Source: Deltaproteobacteria bacterium
GTDB lineage: Bacteria; Myxococcota_A; UBA796; SXON01
Length of the DNA: 64,000 nucleotides
Direction of reading: 5' to 3'
NCBI GenBank assembly: GCA_947490345.1
Contig: CANLGL010000008.1
Span: forward strand, 51,387 to 115,386
Position numbers and translations under genes: made by a program. The notes under the pieces are model-generated. The model was not told the DNA's origin. It worked only from the letters and a program-made list of their open reading frames with translations, and did no database searches. Shown piece by piece: positions 54,026-61,573 of this stretch. How positions within the stretch are numbered: the first letter of the stretch is position 1; each line of letters starts with the position of its first letter.

Positions 54026-54935
54026 CGATCACCGCATCGCCGTAGACGAAGTTGAGGACAATGGGCCCGAAGATGACGATGAACACCGCGGGCATGATGA
54101 ACAGGATGAGCGGGAAAAGCAGCTTTGTCGCAGCATAGGCGCCCGCCCGCTCAGCGGCCTGGAAGCGCTGCGTCCGAATCAGGTCGCTCTGCGCGCGGAG
54201 CACGGGTCCGATGCTTGCACCAAGGATGTCGGCCTGGATCAAGAGCGCCGCGAAACTTCGGAGCTCGGGCATGTCCACCCGCGTGGCCAGATTTCGCAAC
54301 GCTTGCTGTCGGCTGGCCCCGACCTGGATCTCGCGGAGCGTGAACGAAAGCTCATCCACCAGGGGTCCGCTCTTGGCCTTTTCGCAGACCTTCCCGACAC
54401 CGGCGATGAAGTCGAGGCCCGCCTCGACCGACAGCGTCAACAGGTCCATGACGTACGGGAGGTTGCGTCGAATCGCCGCCTGCCGGGCGCTGACCAGGCC
54501 AGAGAGCCAGAAGTCCGGGAACATGCTACCCAATCCGATGAGCAGCAGGTGCAACGGAATCGGAAGGAACACGCCGATGATGACCCAGCCGAGGACGATC
54601 GCGAACAGCGTTTCGAAGAAGAAGGCCATCGCCACCTTGTAGGCGATGAATTCGTCGGTGCTCATCAGCCCCGACATCCCGGCGGAGACGAACCGGCGGT
54701 TGATGCGCTCGCGGTAGCCAGCGAGGACCAGGGGCCGCACCAACGGCACGAAAATCGTGTAGAGCGGCCGCAGCGCGTGCGCGAGCACCGCCTCCTTGGC
54801 CGACTCCACCCCACCCGGCAGCCGACCGGCGGCGGCCTCGGCCTCGAGATCCCTCGGGGTCAGCGCCCGAAAGATGCCGAAGATCGCCGCGCCGAAGCAC
54901 AGGGCGATGAAGAAGTAGGGTGCCTGCCCGAACAT
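54018..54935 (-). CDS. tadC: TadC-type type II secretion F-domain membrane protein
   Basis: This 305-aa inner-membrane protein has the GspF/TadC domain: helices at about 8-25, 105-140 and 270-300, and the signature MDLLTLSVEAGLDFIAGVGK, FTLREIQVGASRQQALRNLA and RVDMPELRSFAALLIQAD. It is the platform component of a Tad/Flp pilus or related machine. No tadB, tadA or other Tad genes are in the window. A TACCCT hexamer 7 nt before the ATG gives it a leaderless promoter. Confidence 0.88.
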   Translation of the reverse strand: MFGQAPYFFIALCFGAAIFGIFRALTPRDLEAEAAAGRLPGGVESAKEAVLAHALRPLYTIFVPLVRPLVLAGYRERINRRFVSAGMSGLMSTDEFIAYKVAMAFFFETLFAIVLGWVIIGVFLPIPLHLLLIGLGSMFPDFWLSGLVSARQAAIRRNLPYVMDLLTLSVEAGLDFIAGVGKVCEKAKSGPLVDELSFTLREIQVGASRQQALRNLATRVDMPELRSFAALLIQADILGASIGPVLRAQSDLIRTQRFQAAERAGAYAATKLLFPLILFIMPAVFIVIFGPIVLNFVYGDAVIGG

Positions 54936-54942
54936 GGGCCGC

Positions 54943-54948
54943 AGGGTA
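54943..54948 (-). promoter_or_regulatory. -10 element TACCCT of the tadC operon
   Basis: On the minus strand TACCCT ends 7 nt before the ATG at 54935. Its -35 region falls within the edge of the structured repeat that begins at 54959. Confidence 0.5.
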
Positions 54949-54958
54949 TCATGCAGCC

Positions 54959-55078
54959 GGGGGAAAGGCCGGGGCGGCCTCTCCCCCTACCGCGCCATCC
55001 CCTGCGGCCTCCAACCTGCGGTTTCCGGCCTGCGGCGCCCGGCGCGTTGCTAACGCGCCGCGCGTGGCGCTCTCCCCC
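54959..55078. repeat. Structured intergenic repeat, copy A
   Basis: This copy fills the gap between aroE and tadC. It has an outer hairpin (GGGGGAAAGGCC at 54959-54970 with GGCCTCTCCCCC at 54976-54987), a small hairpin (AACC with GGTT) at 55013-55024, a strong hairpin (GGCGCGTT 55041-55048 with AACGCGCC 55052-55059) and a 3' box CGTGGCGCTCTCCCC. Copies at 63322 and 63519 share the layout with different but still complementary stem bases. Confidence 0.75.
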
Positions 55079-55085
55079 TCTCGCC

Positions 55086-55931
55086 TCACCAGCCGCCGAT
55101 GTCGAGCACGCCTCGCACCGTGTCAGAGTCCACCGCCCGCCCCGTAAACAGCTCGAAGGACCGCGCCCCCTGGTGCATCAGCATGCCGATCCCGCGTTGG
55201 ATGCGCACGCCGCCGGCCGCGCATGCCGCGAAAAGCGGCGGGTCCGCCATCCAGTAGTTCGCGTCCGTCCACACCGCCCCGCGCGGGAGGTGGCGCACGT
55301 CGAAGCCGCTGACGAGCGGCACGCCGGGACCGGAAAGGCAGTTGACCACCAGCGACCAGGGTCGTGATGAAAAGACGGCTGCGTCCAGCGGTGCCGAGGC
55401 GAACCTCACCCCCGGAAAGCGAGGCGCCATCGCCTCCACAGCGGCCTGCCCGCGCGCCCGGGTGCGGTTGAGCCAGGTCACCGACGCCACCCCTGCGCCC
55501 GCGAGCGCGGCACCCACCGCCCGCCCGGTGCCGCCCGCCCCGAGGATCGCACAGTCGCGACCCGCCAGATCGACACCCAGCTCCTCTCGCAGCGCGCCCA
55601 GGTAGCCTTCGCCGTCGGTGTTGTGCCCGGTCAGCCGGCCACCTTCGCTCACCACAACGTTGACGGCTCCGGCACAGGCGGCCGCTAGCGACAACGCGTC
55701 CAAGGAAGGAAGCACTCGCTCTTTGAAGGGCACGGTGAGGTTGCACCCGGCGAGGCCGAGGGTTCGAAACGCCGTGCCCACGTCATCGGCGCGATCTGGC
55801 GCCACGTCGAGGGCCACGTAGACCGCGTCGATGTCGAGCCGACGGAAGAGCTCGTTGTGCATGGCCGGCGACAGGGAGTGTCGGATCGGGTGCCCGAGCA
55901 GCGCGAAGACCTGGGTGCGGCCGGTGATCAT
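55086..55931 (-). CDS. aroE: Shikimate dehydrogenase
   Basis: This 281-aa enzyme has LLGHPIRHSLSPAMHNELF (shikimate-binding SxS replaced by the usual SLSPAMHN), GCNLTVPFKERVLP with the catalytic Lys, AVNVVVSEGGRLTGHNTDGEGY with the substrate Asn and Asp, and the NADP loop ILGAGGTGRAVGAAL and WLNRTRARG. It reduces dehydroshikimate in aromatic amino acid synthesis. The start ATG overlaps the ribF stop as ATGA (55928-55931). The frame continues upstream to 56546 only as a shadow of ribF. Confidence 0.93.
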   Translation of the reverse strand: MITGRTQVFALLGHPIRHSLSPAMHNELFRRLDIDAVYVALDVAPDRADDVGTAFRTLGLAGCNLTVPFKERVLPSLDALSLAAACAGAVNVVVSEGGRLTGHNTDGEGYLGALREELGVDLAGRDCAILGAGGTGRAVGAALAGAGVASVTWLNRTRARGQAAVEAMAPRFPGVRFASAPLDAAVFSSRPWSLVVNCLSGPGVPLVSGFDVRHLPRGAVWTDANYWMADPPLFAACAAGGVRIQRGIGMLMHQGARSFELFTGRAVDSDTVRGVLDIGGW

Positions 55932-56851
55932 TGCAGTAGGCCTCGCGCCGCCGCAGCGTCGAGCGCGATCTGCGCGACAAGCGCCTCGATCGAGGCGAAG
56001 CGCCGCTCCTCGCGGATGCGCCCGATCAGCTCCAGTTCGAGGGTTCGGCCGTACAGGTCTTCCGCGAACTCGAAAAGGTGCGCCTCGACCGCGTACCGGT
56101 TGCCCCCGACCGTCGGGCGCACGCCGATGTTGGTCACCCCGCCCAGGCGCCGGCCGTCGGGCAGGCTCGCTCGCACGGCGTACACTCCGTGCGCTGGTCG
56201 GATCTCCTCCGCGATCTCGATGTTGGCGGTCGGAAAGCCCAGGGTCCGCCCCCGAGCGTCCCCGTGAATCACCGGCCCCGAGATCGACGGCGCGCGTCCC
56301 AGAAGCGCCGCTGCCAGGTCCACATCCCCCGCCGTGATCGCCTTGCGCACGCGCGACGAGGAGATCGGCTCGCCGCCGTGGTCGAGCCCGGCCACCTCGA
56401 CCACCTCGATTTGCGGCGCCAGTCGACGGATGGCGTCGGCGTCGCCAGCGCGCATGTTGCCGAAGCGGAAGTCGTGCCCGACGATGAGCGCCCGCGCGCC
56501 CAGGCGCTCCGTCAGCACCTCGCGGACGAAGCGCTCGGCCCCCCACGACGCAAAGGCAGCGGTGAACGGCTCGACCTCCACGCGGTCGACACCTGCCGCA
56601 TGCAATGTCGCGACACGATTAGACAGCGTCTGCAAGCGTGGCTGGTGTCGCTGTGGCGCTACGATCGCGGTCGGAGCGGGGTCGAAGGTGTAGACGCAGC
56701 TCGGCACACCCAAGCGCTTGCCCGCGGCGAACAGGGCGGCGAGCACGTGGCGGTGGCCTCGATGTACCCCGTCGAAGTTTCCCATGGCCACGACGCTGGC
56801 CACGGATACGGGTGCTGGCGCGGGAGTCGGCAAGGGCGGCGCGGTTATCAT
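55928..56851 (-). CDS. ribF: Bifunctional riboflavin kinase / FAD synthetase
   Basis: This 307-aa protein has the FAD synthetase nucleotidyltransferase motifs AMGNFDGVHRGHRHVL (HxGH), IVGHDFRFGNMR and ISSSRVRKAI in the first 190 residues. The riboflavin kinase domain follows, with GPVIHGDARGRTLGFPTANI, GVTNIGVRPTVGG and EAHLFEFAEDLYG. It makes FMN and FAD. The ATG at 56851 has no Shine-Dalgarno; a TTG is one codon upstream. The gene is coupled to aroE. Confidence 0.94.
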   Translation of the reverse strand: MITAPPLPTPAPAPVSVASVVAMGNFDGVHRGHRHVLAALFAAGKRLGVPSCVYTFDPAPTAIVAPQRHQPRLQTLSNRVATLHAAGVDRVEVEPFTAAFASWGAERFVREVLTERLGARALIVGHDFRFGNMRAGDADAIRRLAPQIEVVEVAGLDHGGEPISSSRVRKAITAGDVDLAAALLGRAPSISGPVIHGDARGRTLGFPTANIEIAEEIRPAHGVYAVRASLPDGRRLGGVTNIGVRPTVGGNRYAVEAHLFEFAEDLYGRTLELELIGRIREERRFASIEALVAQIALDAAAARGLLQ

Positions 56852-56888
56852 CAAACGGGGGAAGGGGCGGAAGCGACCCGCCCCGGGC

Positions 56889-56894
56889 TATCGT
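56889..56894 (+). promoter_or_regulatory. -10 element TATCGT of the beta-helix MYXO-CTERM gene
   Basis: TATCGT ends 6 nt before the ATG at 56901, with no Shine-Dalgarno between. Confidence 0.45.
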
Positions 56895-56900
56895 GCTTCC

Positions 56901-59105
56901 ATGTTCCTCTGGTTTGCGGTCGCTGCGGCTGAGACGATCGTCGTCGCCCGCGACGGAACTGGGGACTTTGCCCAACTGCAAGATGCCATCAACGTGGCCA
57001 GGGCGGGTGACGTGCTGTTGTTGGGGCCGGGCAACTACCTCGGCAGTTTCGAGGTTCGCAGCCGTTACTTGACCATTCGTGGTCGCGACGGCGCGGGCGT
57101 CACGGTGCTCGACGGCGATGGCGCCGGCACCACGCTGAGCCTCGTCGACGCCAATGTGCTGGTCGAGGGGTTGACCATCCGAAACGGACGAGGCGGGCTG
57201 CGCACCCAGGATCGGACCGAGGTCGTGGTGCGCGACTGTGTCTTCGACAGCGTCGGCAGCGCTGACAGCGACGGGGCGGTGTACCTGGACAATGGCACCG
57301 CGCTCTTCGAGGGCGTCACGTTTGTCGGCGGCCGCGGCGCGACCGCTTGGGCGATTGACGCGATGGCCGGCGAGCTGACGATCGACAACAGCACCTTCAT
57401 CGGCGGCGAGGCGACGTTCGGCGCCGTCGCCCTGGGCTCGAATGTGACGGCGACGATCACCGACTCCAATTTCGAGGATGGTGTGGGTGAGGTCGTGGGC
57501 GCGCTCTCGATCGGTCCCGACACGCTGATCACCGTGCGCGACAGTTCGTTTGTGCGCAACGTCGGCGGGACGGGCGGCGCGGTGGTCGGCTCGGGCGCGG
57601 AGCTGCTGTTCATCGGCGGGAGCTTCGAGGACAACGTCGGTTCCCTGCGGGGTGGCGCCGTCCGGGTGGACGCGGGCGGCTGGCTCCTGGCGCAGGAGGC
57701 CTACTTCGCCGGCAACGATGCCTCCGAGGGCGGCGCGGTCTACGTCGCGGGGACCGGCTCGGTGTTTGACGATCTCGGGAGCCAGTGGAGCGAGAATGTA
57801 GCCAGGCTCGGCGCCGACGCGATCGACGCGCGAGACGGCGCCCTGGTGCGCCTCAGCGGGAGCACCATCAGCGAGAGCACCGGGCGCATCGCCATCTTCG
57901 TGGACGCAGGGGAGCTGGTGGTCGATGCGCTCGATCTCGCGGGGTCCTCGGCGCGGCTGTTGGCCCAGGCCAGCGTCGTGAGCGCCACGGATATCGCGAC
58001 CGTTCTTGTCGAAGGCGCCCTGCGATTCACGGCGGGCACCGAGGCGACGGTGGCGGGACTCGCGGCCTTGGGCGGTCGCACCCAGGTGTGGGCGGAGGGC
58101 GCCAGCGTCGTCAGCGTGTCGGCGTGCAGCGGGCAGGGTGGCCTCGGCGAAGATGCGTTCTTCGTCGCGACCGATTCGACGCTTTTGGTGGAGGACTGCG
58201 AGCTGAGCGCGTGGGGCCCGGCGGTGGTCGCCGACCGCACCCTGTTTCGATGGCACCGTGGTCGACTCGTGGGCAATGCGCTCGGCGGCATGGACGCCCT
58301 GGTTGGCGTTCGTGACGCGGCGGTGGGCACCGAGGTGACCAACCTCGAGCTCGTCGCCAACGTCGGCATTGTGGCGCGGTTCTTGGACTCGCCCGACGCC
58401 AGCTTCCGCTACACGACTTTCGTCGGCAATACCGGTGATGCGCTGTCGGTTGGTGGTGCGCCGCCGTCCCTGATTGCGCTCGCGTTCGCGGACCACGAGG
58501 GGGCCCTGCTTGACGGTGATCCCGCCACCTGCCACTGGTGCGGTGTCCAGACGGCTTCCTACCCGGGCATCCCGCTGTCCCTTACGGAGCCGGCCGTCGG
58601 TGATCCAGCCTTTGTCGAATGGAACAGCGCCGCGCCCGCCAGCGCTGACTTGCACCTACGTCGCGACAGTGTCCTGGTTGACGCCGCCGACCCTGCCGCC
58701 GTGGATGCGGACGGCTCGCGTGCCGACATCGGCGCCTGGGGCGGTCCCGACGCCGGTCCCTTTGACGACGTCGATCGCGACGGCGCCAGCACCCTCACCG
58801 ACTGCGACGACGCCGACCCCATCGTGCATCCCGACGCCACCGAGTTCTGGTACGACGGCATCGACCAGGACTGCGATGGTCGCGACGACGATCAGGACGG
58901 CGACGGCTGGGCCGACAGCGCCGACTGTGACGATACGGACCCCACCGCCCACCTCTGCCCGGAGGCCGATGCCAAGCCGATCGTCGAGCCCGCTTGTGGC
59001 TGTCGGAGCGGCGGGAGCGGCCCCGTGGGCCTGGGGGTGGTCGCCGCGGTGGCGGTGATCGCGAGGCGTTTCTGGGCGTCGCGCCCAGCCCGGACGTCTC
59101 CGTAG
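56901..59105 (+). CDS. Secreted beta-helix protein with MopE motifs and MYXO-CTERM anchor
   Basis: This 734-aa protein has a short signal (MFLWFAVAAAE) and a pectinesterase-like entry (IVVARDGTGDFAQLQDAINV), then about 550 residues of parallel beta-helix coils (NSTFIGGEATFGAVALGSN and similar). Two MopE-type metal motifs follow: DRDGASTLTDCDDADPIVHP and DQDGDGWADSADCDDTDP. The end is ACGCRSGGSGPVG, a hydrophobic helix and an Arg tail, a MYXO-CTERM-type anchor. Pectinesterase catalytic Asp pairs are not evident, so it is more likely an adhesin-like surface protein. Confidence 0.85.
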   Translation: MFLWFAVAAAETIVVARDGTGDFAQLQDAINVARAGDVLLLGPGNYLGSFEVRSRYLTIRGRDGAGVTVLDGDGAGTTLSLVDANVLVEGLTIRNGRGGLRTQDRTEVVVRDCVFDSVGSADSDGAVYLDNGTALFEGVTFVGGRGATAWAIDAMAGELTIDNSTFIGGEATFGAVALGSNVTATITDSNFEDGVGEVVGALSIGPDTLITVRDSSFVRNVGGTGGAVVGSGAELLFIGGSFEDNVGSLRGGAVRVDAGGWLLAQEAYFAGNDASEGGAVYVAGTGSVFDDLGSQWSENVARLGADAIDARDGALVRLSGSTISESTGRIAIFVDAGELVVDALDLAGSSARLLAQASVVSATDIATVLVEGALRFTAGTEATVAGLAALGGRTQVWAEGASVVSVSACSGQGGLGEDAFFVATDSTLLVEDCELSAWGPAVVADRTLFRWHRGRLVGNALGGMDALVGVRDAAVGTEVTNLELVANVGIVARFLDSPDASFRYTTFVGNTGDALSVGGAPPSLIALAFADHEGALLDGDPATCHWCGVQTASYPGIPLSLTEPAVGDPAFVEWNSAAPASADLHLRRDSVLVDAADPAAVDADGSRADIGAWGGPDAGPFDDVDRDGASTLTDCDDADPIVHPDATEFWYDGIDQDCDGRDDDQDGDGWADSADCDDTDPTAHLCPEADAKPIVEPACGCRSGGSGPVGLGVVAAVAVIARRFWASRPARTSP

Positions 59106-59334
59106 GCGGGCTCCGGGGCGCGACGCGGCGGAATTACGACTTGACCGCGCCCGTGGCGGGCACCACACTGCTCTGCAGCCCCCCTGCGCCCCGACAACCT
59201 CCGGCAGGCGTTCGAGTGGTCTGTGGCCATGGCACGGCTGTCTGGGCGGAAACCGACGCCGGGCATCTATGGGCGCGACGTCAGGGACCCTCCGCCAGAC
59301 GAGTAGCGCGGTCAGGGCGGCCGCCGTCGGCACC

Positions 59335-59784
59335 CTACGCGCCGCGCCGCCGCCTCCGGAACATCAGCGCCGTCACCAACACGCCCGCCGCGCCGGCTGC
59401 AGTGTCGCCCCCCGCGAAGCAGCCGCGCTCAATGGCGGGCGGCGCCTCCCCCTCTTCTGGACAGAAGTCGATGCCACCGGGGTTGGGGTTCTCGCCGACG
59501 GTCAACTCTGCGACGTCGTTGACGCCGTCGTCGTTGGCGTCGTAGGTCGTACCCGCCGCCAACACCGCGTCGAGCGCGATCGCGGTGCTGGTCGAGTCAC
59601 TGATGAGCAGGCCCTCCGCGAGCAGCGCGATCGCGAAGGGCTGGGACGCTGTGCCCGACCCACCCGCGGGCGAGGTATGGCAGAGCAGACAGGAAGGCGC
59701 GCACTCCATGCCCAGATACGTGCTGACCTCCCCCGGAAGGGTGGAGAGCGCGTGGGCGAGGCCGACGAAGAGGAAGAGACTCAC
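59335..59784 (-). CDS. Monoheme cytochrome-like protein with MYXO-CTERM-type tail
   Basis: This 149-aa protein has a signal (MSLFLFVGLAHA), one c-type heme site (CAPSCLLCHTSPAG, CxxCH at about 32-36), a calcium-type loop YDANDDGVNDVAELT and a C-terminal tail with Cys, hydrophobic helix and Arg run (GCFAGGDTAAGAAGVLV then RRRRR). It starts at GTG, 7 nt after the heme-barrel stop, and is the third gene of that operon. It is probably a surface-anchored electron carrier. Confidence 0.78.
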   Translation of the reverse strand: MSLFLFVGLAHALSTLPGEVSTYLGMECAPSCLLCHTSPAGGSGTASQPFAIALLAEGLLISDSTSTAIALDAVLAAGTTYDANDDGVNDVAELTVGENPNPGGIDFCPEEGEAPPAIERGCFAGGDTAAGAAGVLVTALMFRRRRRGA

Positions 59785-59791
59785 GCGCGCC

Positions 59792-60976
59792 TCATAGGAA
59801 CATGTGGAATTGGGCGGTCGCGGCCGGAGATGCCTCGACCCCAGGGGTGCAGTAGAGCGCGCCGTAGATCGCGTCCAGGCGCACGTCCATGTGCGGCGCG
59901 AAGAACCACAGCGCCGTCACGGTGCCGCGCCCGACCGGGGCCAGCGCGTCGCCATGCTCGGTCTCGCACCACTCGGCGGTGCCCTTGATGTGCACCCCGC
60001 CCACCGGCTCGGTGTCGACTTGAAGGTAGCCTACGCTCCCCACGTCGAGGGGGCCGCCACCATCAAATCGCGACGTCGTGACGTTCGCCTCGGCGAGGAA
60101 CCGCACCTTTTCGAGCGGCGCGTACCGGCCGAAGAGACCATGGGCCTGCCGTCGCCGGGGCAAGGGGAGATCGACGTCGAGCTCGGCGGTGGTCCAGAGC
60201 GAAGAGACCCCCATCTCCAGGTTGTTCGCCGGCGCGTACGCCACGAGCGCGGAATAGCCCCGTTCACGGTACGCGTCCGGCGCGATCTGGAAGTTGCCGG
60301 CGATGCCCATCAGCTCCGCTCGCCACTTGCCGCGACCGTAGACGGCGTCGATGCCCATCTGCTGGTCGTCGTTGGTGGTGGTGCGGGTGGCCGATCGCGC
60401 GTAGAGCAGGTGCTCCTCGGTGCGGATGCCGAAGGGCAGCGCCAACCGACCGGCCCGCACCATCAGGCCCTTGGTGACGTCATACCCGAGCCAGTGCTCG
60501 CGCGAGACCGCGTTGCCACCGGTACCGGTGTTGCTCGAGATCCAAGCCCCGTCGGCGCCCTCGCTGACGTACCCCGCGCTCCCGTAGGCGTGGAACCCGC
60601 CGAGCTTGACGTGCGCGCGCAGATCAGCCTGCATCAGGATGAAACGCAGCATCCACTCTTTGGCCTCGGCGTCGACTGGGCGCGGGAAGATCAGGCTGCG
60701 AACATCCCCTTGGAGCTGCACTTCTTTGGGAAGCGGCACCCCGAAGGCGAAGTCCTTGATCGGCCCCGGTTCCTCGGCGTGCTTGCCATAGGTCGATCGC
60801 ATGAAGATCTCGGCCTGCCCCCGGCCATATTCGGTGAGCACGCCGCCACCGGAGGGGTCGACGTGGCACTGGGCGCACGAGGTGTACCCATGCCCGATCA
60901 TGAACGGGTAGGCGTAGGCGGGGCTCGAAAACAGGCTGGCGAGTACGAGAATCGCCACGACGAAACTGACTTTCAA
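59792..60976 (-). CDS. Heme-binding N-terminus fused to an outer-membrane beta-barrel
   Basis: From TTG 60976, which overlaps the YceI stop (TTGA), the 394-aa product has a signal peptide (SFVVAILVLASLFSSPAYA). It then has a single heme c motif YTSCAQCHVDPSGGG (CxxCH at about 34-38) and about 320 residues of barrel strands with aromatic girdles (LRFILMQADLRAHVKLGGFH, VTALWFFAPHMDVRLDAIYG), ending FHMFL. Porin-cytochrome conduits usually use separate proteins; here heme and barrel are one chain. It probably carries electrons or redox cargo across the outer membrane. Confidence 0.78.
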   Translation of the reverse strand: MKVSFVVAILVLASLFSSPAYAYPFMIGHGYTSCAQCHVDPSGGGVLTEYGRGQAEIFMRSTYGKHAEEPGPIKDFAFGVPLPKEVQLQGDVRSLIFPRPVDAEAKEWMLRFILMQADLRAHVKLGGFHAYGSAGYVSEGADGAWISSNTGTGGNAVSREHWLGYDVTKGLMVRAGRLALPFGIRTEEHLLYARSATRTTTNDDQQMGIDAVYGRGKWRAELMGIAGNFQIAPDAYRERGYSALVAYAPANNLEMGVSSLWTTAELDVDLPLPRRRQAHGLFGRYAPLEKVRFLAEANVTTSRFDGGGPLDVGSVGYLQVDTEPVGGVHIKGTAEWCETEHGDALAPVGRGTVTALWFFAPHMDVRLDAIYGALYCTPGVEASPAATAQFHMFL

Positions 60977-61536
60977 GGCGCGTCTACCAGGTAGATGACT
61001 GCGGAAGCGTGCTGGAGCGCGTCGACCGACACCCCAAGGTAGTTCGGCACGGCGATGCCGTGCTCGGTCGTGTTGTAGGTGAACGACGCCGTGGCCTTCC
61101 AGCCTTGCTTGGTTTTGCTGACGTCGTACTTGACCTTGACCTTCTTGGTGGCGCCGTGGGCCGTGAAGTCGGCGTCGAGCGTGCCATCGACGCGCTTTCC
61201 GAGCTCCGTCGGCCAGGCAATGTTGGCCTTGGCGAAGGCCAGGGTGGCGTTGGGGTAGGTGCCGACTTGCAGAAACTTGTCGCGCATGTGTTCGTCGCGC
61301 AGGTCGATGCCGGTCTTGATGTTGGAGAGGGGCACCGTGAAGGTGAGCGTGGTCCCGTCGTCGACGACACTGCACTCGTTGGTGCGGGCGTCGATGTCGA
61401 GCGCGCCAGGCTCGCCGTTGGCTTTGAAGCGGATGTCCGGCTTGGCGACTCCGCTTTCGACGCGCATGCCGGCGAGGGCGGCGCTGGGGAGAAGGAGAAC
61501 GGCGGCGACGAGGAGGTGACCGAGGGTTGAGCGCAT
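60973..61536 (-). CDS. YceI-family protein of the heme-barrel operon
   Basis: This 187-aa protein has a signal peptide (LLVAAVLLLPSAALA) and a YceI lipocalin-like barrel: VAKPDIRFKANGEPGALDID, LSNIKTGIDLRDEHMRDKFL, NATLAFAKANIAWP and FTAHGATKKVKVKYDV. Many YceI proteins with cytochrome partners bind quinone- or polyprenoid-like ligands. The ATG at 61536 (AAGGA 8 nt upstream) is preferred to 61542. Its stop overlaps the heme-barrel start. Confidence 0.85.
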   Translation of the reverse strand: MRSTLGHLLVAAVLLLPSAALAGMRVESGVAKPDIRFKANGEPGALDIDARTNECSVVDDGTTLTFTVPLSNIKTGIDLRDEHMRDKFLQVGTYPNATLAFAKANIAWPTELGKRVDGTLDADFTAHGATKKVKVKYDVSKTKQGWKATASFTYNTTEHGIAVPNYLGVSVDALQHASAVIYLVDAP

Positions 61537-61573
61537 GGGCATGATCCTTGAACGCGCCTATCGTACCACTGCT

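Noticed and set aside
55932..56546. Upstream extension of the aroE frame by about 200 residues
   Set aside because: It is Arg/Gly-rich, antiphase to ribF, and aroE homology starts at the ATG that overlaps the ribF stop.
59106..59334. 229-bp gap between convergent genes
   Set aside because: I looked for a small gene or terminator and found neither; TGGCACGG near 59231 lacks the -12 element.
60977..61375. Upstream extension of the heme-barrel frame
   Set aside because: It is Arg/His-rich and overlaps YceI in another frame; the signal peptide begins at the TTG at 60976.
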